Assembly (NCBI GenBank): GCA_039029915.1
Contig: JBCCFD010000293.1
Coordinates: forward strand, 1-9,983
Length of the DNA: 9,983 nt
Reading direction: 5' to 3'
From: QQUD01 sp039029915
GTDB taxonomy: Bacteria; Chloroflexota; Anaerolineae; Promineifilales; Promineifilaceae
A model generated the notes under the pieces. It did no database searches. It was not told the origin of the DNA and was given only the letters and a program-made list of their open reading frames with translations. A program made the translations under genes and the position numbers. Below, in pieces: positions 6,201 to 9,983 of the stretch (position 1 is the stretch's first letter; each line of letters starts with the position of its first letter).

Positions 6201-7856
6201 TTATTGAATCTCCATACGTTCTTCATAAGTTGGAAGCCCCAAATTGGGCATTTTCTGATTTTGAAGCCAGGCTTCTAAGGCCGTTTTTGTTGCTTCAACA
6301 TCATCCCATGGATACTCAATGGTGCCAAAACACATAGACTGTTCATGCCCTTTTCCGCAAATTAACACTAAATCTTCTGGATTGGCTAGCTGCAGCGCGG
6401 CGTAGATTGCTTGGCCTCTGTCTGAAATGCGCCAAAAGGTTTTGTTTTCAACGCCGCCGACGCTTTCTACACCTTTGGCCATTGTGTCCAATATTTTATC
6501 AAGCGGCTCTGTGCGTGGGTCTTCAGCGGTTAAAATGGTGAGGGATGCCTCTCGGCCAGAAATCTGAGCCATTAGGGTTCGTTTTTCTGGGTCTCTGAGG
6601 CCGGCACTTCCAAAAACGGTGATAATTTTACCGTTTTTATTGGCTTCTTTAAGCACCCGCTTGGCTGCATCGATTGATTTTTCGAGACCGTTTGGAGTGT
6701 GAGCAAAATCTACAATGGTTAGAAACGGTTGTCCTTTGTGTATCGATTGCATACGGCCGTATAACTGAGTTAAATTGTTCAACCCCTGCTGAATTTCCTG
6801 CTCTGAAACGCCTAAATGTTTAGCCGCAGCCGCTGCCGCCATCATATTGTAAATGTTAAATAGCCCAAACATTTTTGTGGTGATTGAGATTTTTGAGTCA
6901 AAGAGCCCTAATTGAAATTGCGTTGACCAAGGATTTAACTGAATATCATTGGCGGTTATTTGACAATTTTCTTGGTTATCAATCGCGTAGCGGAACTGCT
7001 GCGGGGCATGAATAGGTGACAAATGCTTAAAGGAGATAGGATCATCTTGATTAATAATAATCGCCTTGCTAATTGGATTATCTGGCTTGATGTTGTTGCT
7101 ATGAGCAACGTATTCAAAAAGCGTCTTCTTGGCTTGAACATAGGCGTCGTGCGTGCCGTGATAATCAAGGTGTTCGTGGGTGATGTTAGTAACAATGGCG
7201 ATGTCATACTCAACGGCCGTTACTCGATGTTGGGCTAATGCATGTGAGGTTGTTTCTAAAATACAGTGGGTCATACCTGCATTGACCATGCGGCGCAGAT
7301 ACCGTTGAACGACCGGTGCTTCGGGTGTGGTGACGTGGAGGGCAAGCGGTTCTTCCCGTTCTCCGATCTGGGCTTTTAGCGTGCTGAGCAGTCCCGTTTG
7401 AATGCCTGCTGATTGCAAGATTTGGTGCAAGAAGTTGGTTGTCGTCGTTTTGCCATCGGTACCTGTGACGCCAATTACCGTCATTTGGTAGCTGGGAAAG
7501 TCATACCACGCGCTAGACAGCCAGGCATAGGTTTCAGAGCTATTCTCAACCTGGAGATAGGAGACGTTTTTAGGAATTGTGGCGCTGAGCTGCTCCGATG
7601 GCTGTTGGCCAACGATTAAAAGCGCACCTTGTGCTATCGCTTTACTAATAAAACGATGGCCATCAGATTGTGTCCCCACGCGGGCCACAAAACAGCTCCC
7701 CGCAACGACATCAGCGGTATGATCGACTAAGTTTGTAAGCAAATGGTTGAGGCCTGAGTAAGTTGGAGGCGGCGTAAGATTGGTACCAGAAACGGCCGTT
7801 TGCCATCTTGCTAATAAATCAAAAATGGGCTGTGGTTTTTTATCGAACTGAGTCAT
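6201..7856 (-). CDS. murE: Mur ligase, MurE type (UDP-MurNAc-tripeptide synthetase)
   Basis: A cytosolic ATP-dependent ligase adding the third amino acid of the peptidoglycan stem peptide to UDP-MurNAc-L-Ala-D-Glu. Using the ATG at 7856 (551 residues), the ATP loop GTDGKTTTT is at about 132-140. The MurE-type blocks follow: HVTTPEA, ETTSHAL, NITHEHLDYHGT, the AKK block holding the candidate carbamylated lysine, FGLFNIYNMMAA, VDFAHTPNGLEKS, and ICGKGHEQ near the C-terminus. Oddities: GTDGK replaces the usual GTNGK, GSAGLRD replaces the usual GCGGDRD, and the amino-acid selecting motif reads EDPR where diaminopimelate enzymes have DNPR. The third amino acid is therefore uncertain. A GTG at 7934 would add 26 residues outside the normal MurE fold. 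It starts only one base from the GTG of the opposite gene and overlaps that gene's promoter, so 7856 is preferred, although no good ribosome site precedes either. Three ACGGCCGT palindromes lie in the gene. Confidence 0.87.
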   Translation of the reverse strand: MTQFDKKPQPIFDLLARWQTAVSGTNLTPPPTYSGLNHLLTNLVDHTADVVAGSCFVARVGTQSDGHRFISKAIAQGALLIVGQQPSEQLSATIPKNVSYLQVENSSETYAWLSSAWYDFPSYQMTVIGVTGTDGKTTTTNFLHQILQSAGIQTGLLSTLKAQIGEREEPLALHVTTPEAPVVQRYLRRMVNAGMTHCILETTSHALAQHRVTAVEYDIAIVTNITHEHLDYHGTHDAYVQAKKTLFEYVAHSNNIKPDNPISKAIIINQDDPISFKHLSPIHAPQQFRYAIDNQENCQITANDIQLNPWSTQFQLGLFDSKISITTKMFGLFNIYNMMAAAAAAKHLGVSEQEIQQGLNNLTQLYGRMQSIHKGQPFLTIVDFAHTPNGLEKSIDAAKRVLKEANKNGKIITVFGSAGLRDPEKRTLMAQISGREASLTILTAEDPRTEPLDKILDTMAKGVESVGGVENKTFWRISDRGQAIYAALQLANPEDLVLICGKGHEQSMCFGTIEYPWDDVEATKTALEAWLQNQKMPNLGLPTYEERMEIQ

Positions 7857-7899
7857 GACGACTATTTTTCCCACTTTTATCGAAGATGCAACCCGAGAG

Positions 7900-7927
7900 T
7901 TGACAGATACTTGAACCTCGTTAGAAT
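7900..7927 (+). promoter_or_regulatory. Near-consensus sigma-70 promoter of the gene at 7936
   Basis: A perfect TTGACA -35 box at 7900-7905 and a 5/6 -10 box TAGAAT at 7922-7927 are separated by 16 bp. Transcription should start about 7 bases later, around 7934-7936, which is at the GTG start codon. The mRNA would be leaderless, consistent with the absence of a ribosome site. This is the best-matching promoter in the window. Confidence 0.7.
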
Positions 7928-7935
7928 CCGACACT

Positions 7936-8889
7936 GTGAATCAACAAGACGAAACTAATCAAACAAACAATAATAACCCTTCGGAGCCATCTCCTGAAGA
8001 TACCCAGACTAGTGCTAAAACAGAAGAGCATGATGAAACTGTGCAGGACAGCCCATCCCTACCGGAAAATGTTGAAAAAGAGGTCGCTCAACAAGAGGGG
8101 GAGCAAAAATTAGCGGAGTCGGCGGATGCTGATGTACAGCAGGAGGCTGTACCAGATGAAACCGCTGAGCCAGCAGTCGTTCAGCCAAACGATGTCCCTT
8201 TAGACCTTCCCGATTGGATGCTGCCGGACACATCGGAAAATGAAGCCGTGAAGCCTGAGGGGGAGACGCCCTCGAAAGAAGTAAATGCTCCTGTTTCACA
8301 ATCCCAAGAAAACCTAGTACCTACCCCTGTAGATGTGTCGCCAGCGGATGAGGAAGTGACACCTACCGTCCAAGATGATACCGCTGATGGTGTCAGTGCA
8401 ACGATAGAGGTTTCTAAAGGCGATGCTACTGAACCGTCTGCCCCGGTAAAGGATGAAGTCAAAATTGCCTCAACTGAACCTGATACACCCGAACCGGCTG
8501 AAGAACCAGCAGTAGTCGATCCTGAAGAAGATAAAAAGCATAAGATTAAAGCTAGAAAAATGTCTTATCCTTTTAACAAAATGATTGCTAATTTTGCGGG
8601 GTGTGGTCGCTGTTCTTATTTTTTGGCTGGGTATAGGGTGCTGCAGGGTGAGCTGGTTTTAGAAAAAGCGGCGAATAAGATGAAATCCAATCAGCTTCAA
8701 CTACCTTGGGTAGAAGAGATGCGCAAGCTGTTAGTCAATGCGTTTGGGATTCATTTTGAGGTTGATTATTTGCGATTTAACGGCCGTTGCCCTGAATGTG
8801 GACGGCCGTTTACTTACAAAGACAATAGTAATTCAAATCAGTCTAACCACACCTTTTCGATTCAATTTAACTTTAAGAACCGTCGATAA
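7936..8889 (+). CDS. Unrecognised protein: acidic disordered region plus four-Cys domain
   Basis: A 317-residue protein I cannot assign to a family. Residues 1 to about 195 are dominated by Glu, Asp, Pro, Thr, Ser, Gln and Val without hydrophobic blocks, so this part is almost surely disordered and strongly acidic. A short LDLPDWMLPD at about 89-98 stands out as a possible binding motif. A basic linker (KKHKIKARK, about 200-208) leads to a compact C-terminal domain of about 100 residues. It has CGRC at 223-226 and CPECGRPF from 285, two CxxC pairs that could bind one zinc ion. No signal peptide or membrane helix is seen. The GTG at 7936 is the only start after the in-frame stop at 7912; there is no ribosome site, but a strong promoter ends 8 bases upstream. 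It is divergent from murE; a role in DNA, RNA or protein binding is possible but unproven. Two ACGGCCGT palindromes flank the second cysteine pair. Confidence 0.78.
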   Translation: MNQQDETNQTNNNNPSEPSPEDTQTSAKTEEHDETVQDSPSLPENVEKEVAQQEGEQKLAESADADVQQEAVPDETAEPAVVQPNDVPLDLPDWMLPDTSENEAVKPEGETPSKEVNAPVSQSQENLVPTPVDVSPADEEVTPTVQDDTADGVSATIEVSKGDATEPSAPVKDEVKIASTEPDTPEPAEEPAVVDPEEDKKHKIKARKMSYPFNKMIANFAGCGRCSYFLAGYRVLQGELVLEKAANKMKSNQLQLPWVEEMRKLLVNAFGIHFEVDYLRFNGRCPECGRPFTYKDNSNSNQSNHTFSIQFNFKNRR

Positions 8890-8906
8890 AAGAAAGTTGA
8901 TAAATG

Positions 8907-8941
8907 AAAAAATAAGAGTGCCTCTGGCTATTGTTTTTTTT
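8907..8941. terminator. Weak overlapping terminator between converging genes
   Basis: An A6 run (8907-8912), a small stem AGAG/CTCT (8915-8918 and 8922-8925, loop TGC) with a bulged AATA/TATT extension, and a T8 run (8934-8941) lie between the plus-strand gene ending at 8889 and the minus-strand methyltransferase ending at 8928. The T-run is good for the plus strand and the A-run gives the minus-strand T-run, but the stem is weak. The minus-strand stop codon is inside the structure. Confidence 0.35.
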
Positions 8942-9695
8942 GCCTGACTGCTTCAAACATAACTATGCCGGCTGCCATGCTGGCATTCAAAGATTCAACC
9001 TGATTAGCCATTGGAATTGAGATCGCGTTTGCCAGAATGGCTCTTCCCTCTGGTGAAAGACCCTTTGATTCATTCCCCACCATTAGGCAAGCCGGCTGCT
9101 GCCAAGAAACGGCCGTGTAATATAAGTCTGCATTGGCATCCAACCCATAGATGGGGATATCTTTGGTAAGCGTTTCAATTTCTGACCACGATTTTTGCAA
9201 AATAGGTAGTTTGAAGAGGGTTCCCACACAGCTTCGAATCACTTTTGGATTATAAGGATCAACACAGTTTGGTGAAAGGAGAATTCCCTCGATGCCTGCC
9301 GCAGCTGCCGTTCGAAAAAGAGTGCCAGCATTTCCGGGATCTGAAATATTATCCAAAACAAGCAGGAAGATAGGTTTCTTGGGTAAGGGGAGAGACAGGT
9401 GAGAGACAACACCAACAACGCCGGGGGGGGAACTCGTATCGCTAATTGCTTTCATAACGGCATTGCTCACCACCGTATGCTGGCGGTGGATGTTTTCAAG
9501 CAAGACGACATTGAGAGGTTGACTGAGCCAATCTTCAGTCACGTAGATTGATTGCAGTAGATGCGGAAACCCCACAACTTCGCGTAGCCAATTATTGCCT
9601 TCAATCAAAAACAGCCCTTCACTAAAACGGAATTTCCGATTTGCCTTGAGCTTTTTGAGATATTTGACCTGCTGATTTTGAACGCTCTGGATCAT
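8928..9695 (-). CDS. SpoU/TrmH-family RNA 2'-O-methyltransferase
   Basis: A 255-residue cytosolic SPOUT enzyme that methylates a ribose 2'-OH in rRNA or tRNA with S-adenosylmethionine. An N-terminal substrate-binding domain (about 1-95, with the RFSEGLFLIEGNN start typical of RlmB/TsnR-like proteins) is followed by the knotted SpoU domain. Motif 1 is LDNISDPGNAGTLFRTA (114-130, with Asn122 and catalytic-type Arg128). Motif 2 is VGNESKGLSPE (206-216) and motif 3 is IPMANQVESLNASMAAG (227-243). Length and all motifs are normal; the exact RNA target cannot be told from sequence. The ATG at 9695 is preceded by GGAAGG directly against it, too close to act as a normal ribosome site, and by a TACAAT box six bases upstream, so the transcript may be leaderless. 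A run of eight C on the coding strand (plus-strand G8 at 9423-9430) encodes Ser-Pro-Pro-Gly near residue 90. It is divergent from the UbiA-type gene. Confidence 0.93.
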   Translation of the reverse strand: MIQSVQNQQVKYLKKLKANRKFRFSEGLFLIEGNNWLREVVGFPHLLQSIYVTEDWLSQPLNVVLLENIHRQHTVVSNAVMKAISDTSSPPGVVGVVSHLSLPLPKKPIFLLVLDNISDPGNAGTLFRTAAAAGIEGILLSPNCVDPYNPKVIRSCVGTLFKLPILQKSWSEIETLTKDIPIYGLDANADLYYTAVSWQQPACLMVGNESKGLSPEGRAILANAISIPMANQVESLNASMAAGIVMFEAVRQKKQ

Positions 9696-9701
9696 CCTTC
9701 C

Positions 9702-9731
9702 ATTGTATCTTTTTTGCGACTGATGTGTTAT
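9702..9731 (-). promoter_or_regulatory. Putative promoter of the RNA methyltransferase gene
   Basis: On the minus strand, TACAAT (complement of 9702-9707, 5/6 match to a -10 box) lies six bases before the ATG at 9695. A 4/6 -35 match, ATAACA (complement of 9726-9731), is 18 bp further upstream. Transcription would start at or next to the ATG. The 73-base divergent gap also has to hold the promoter of the UbiA-type gene, so the two promoters probably overlap. Confidence 0.4.
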
Positions 9732-9768
9732 TAAAATTGATAATAAACTGTAGAATTGAGGAAGCGTA

Positions 9769-9983
9769 ATGTTAAAAGGGTTATATAAGTTGAGCCGTCC
9801 CTTAACCTCTTTGACCGGGGCTTTGATGGTTGTATTGGGTGGGTATGTGTCTCAGACGGGCGCGTGGGGCCAAATTGGGCTTGCTGCGCTGAGTACGGTG
9901 CTTATTTCAGCGTCGGCCAATGCGTGGAATGATTATTTAGATATTGAGATTGATCGGGTGAATCAACCAACACGGCCGTTACC
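9769..9983 (+). CDS. UbiA-family prenyltransferase, N-terminal part
   Basis: The first 71 residues of an integral-membrane prenyltransferase whose remainder runs off the window. After a short SRPLTSLTGA start, typical of the family's first helix, two hydrophobic segments are visible. The first Asp-rich, magnesium-diphosphate binding motif NDYLDIEID then appears at about residues 55-63, followed by the diagnostic RVNQPTRPLP. Members attach prenyl chains to acceptors in quinone, heme, chlorophyll or glycerophospholipid synthesis; the fragment does not tell which. The geranylgeranylglycerol-phosphate type is one possibility, given the N-terminus. A GAGGAAG ribosome site at 9758-9764 is well placed 5-7 bases before the ATG. 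GATAAT at 9739-9744 is a possible -10. A copy of ACGGCCGT lies at 9972-9979 within the Arg-Pro codons. Confidence 0.88.
   Translation, partial: MLKGLYKLSRPLTSLTGALMVVLGGYVSQTGAWGQIGLAALSTVLISASANAWNDYLDIEIDRVNQPTRPL

Larger units (their letters stand above)
57..9979. repeat. Iterated 8-bp palindrome ACGGCCGT, ten copies
   Basis: Exact copies start at 57, 3158, 3781, 6753, 7213, 7792, 8780, 8802, 9109 and 9972. Any given 8-mer is expected about 0.15 times in a random sequence of this length. The core CGGCCG occurs 12 times and 10 of these carry the A and T flanks; the exceptions are at 4855 (T flank on the left) and 5064 (G left, A right). Three copies extend to AACGGCCGTT (7212, 7791, 8779) and one to ATACGGCCGTAT (6751). 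All copies are within genes, in five different encoded-strand contexts and all three codon phases (Thr-Ala-Val five times, Arg-Pro three times, Gly-Arg twice). The pattern is therefore selected or generated at DNA level rather than by protein sequence. This entry spans the first to the last copy; the bases between are not repeat. Confidence 0.85.

Noticed and set aside
7857..7934. 26-residue N-terminal extension of MurE from GTG 7934
   Set aside because: It overlaps a strong opposite-strand promoter, has no ribosome site, matches no Mur domain, and its start collides with the divergent gene.
8015..8462. Minus-strand frames opposite the acidic protein
   Set aside because: They arise from the biased codon composition of the disordered region; their sequence is the low-complexity complement, without motifs or ribosome sites.
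57..9979. ACGGCCGT as a CRISPR repeat, transposon end or integron site
   Set aside because: Copies are only 8-12 bp, lie inside intact genes at irregular distances, and have no spacers, target duplications or recombinase gene nearby.

Overview
The window is about 10 kb of bacterial chromosome with roughly balanced base composition. It carries nine protein genes, two of them cut by the window edges. A Chloroflexota (Anaerolineae-like) host is my best guess. It rests on the HTH/NB-ARC/TPR regulator, a DppB-type permease with an unusually long periplasmic insert, an atypical MurE, and a protein with a long acidic disordered region. It is inference, not proof. No rRNA, tRNA, CRISPR array, insertion sequence or phage gene was seen.

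Layout: (1) 1-293, the 3' end of an aquaporin, closed by a strong hairpin at 328-359. (2) 518-2700 on the minus strand, a two-gene operon of DppB- and DppC-type ABC permeases without an adjacent binding protein or ATPase. (3) 2906-5377, divergent from the permeases, a large STAND regulator. (4) 5575-5964, a stand-alone receiver-domain response regulator with a clear terminator. (5) 6201-7856 minus, a MurE-type Mur ligase. Divergent from it at 7936-8889 is an unrecognised protein with an acidic disordered N-terminal two thirds and a four-cysteine C-terminal domain. (6) 8928-9695 minus, a SpoU/TrmH RNA methyltransferase. Divergent from it at 9769 is the 5' end of a UbiA-family prenyltransferase.

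The genes look like a patchwork of housekeeping functions (cell wall, RNA modification, prenyl transfer, water transport) and a regulation/transport block in the middle. The STAND protein sits head-to-head with the permeases and is the obvious candidate for controlling them. Its promoter region carries a helically phased direct repeat.

Two features stand out at the DNA level. First, the 8-bp palindrome ACGGCCGT occurs ten times, where about 0.15 copies are expected for any 8-mer in 10 kb of random sequence. All copies are inside genes, in all three codon phases, so it behaves like a highly iterated palindrome comparable to HIP1 of cyanobacteria. Second, three genes have -10-like boxes only 6-9 bases before the start codon, which suggests leaderless transcripts. 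One of these, a near-consensus promoter at 7900-7927, argues that the MurE gene starts at 7856 and not at the GTG at 7934.
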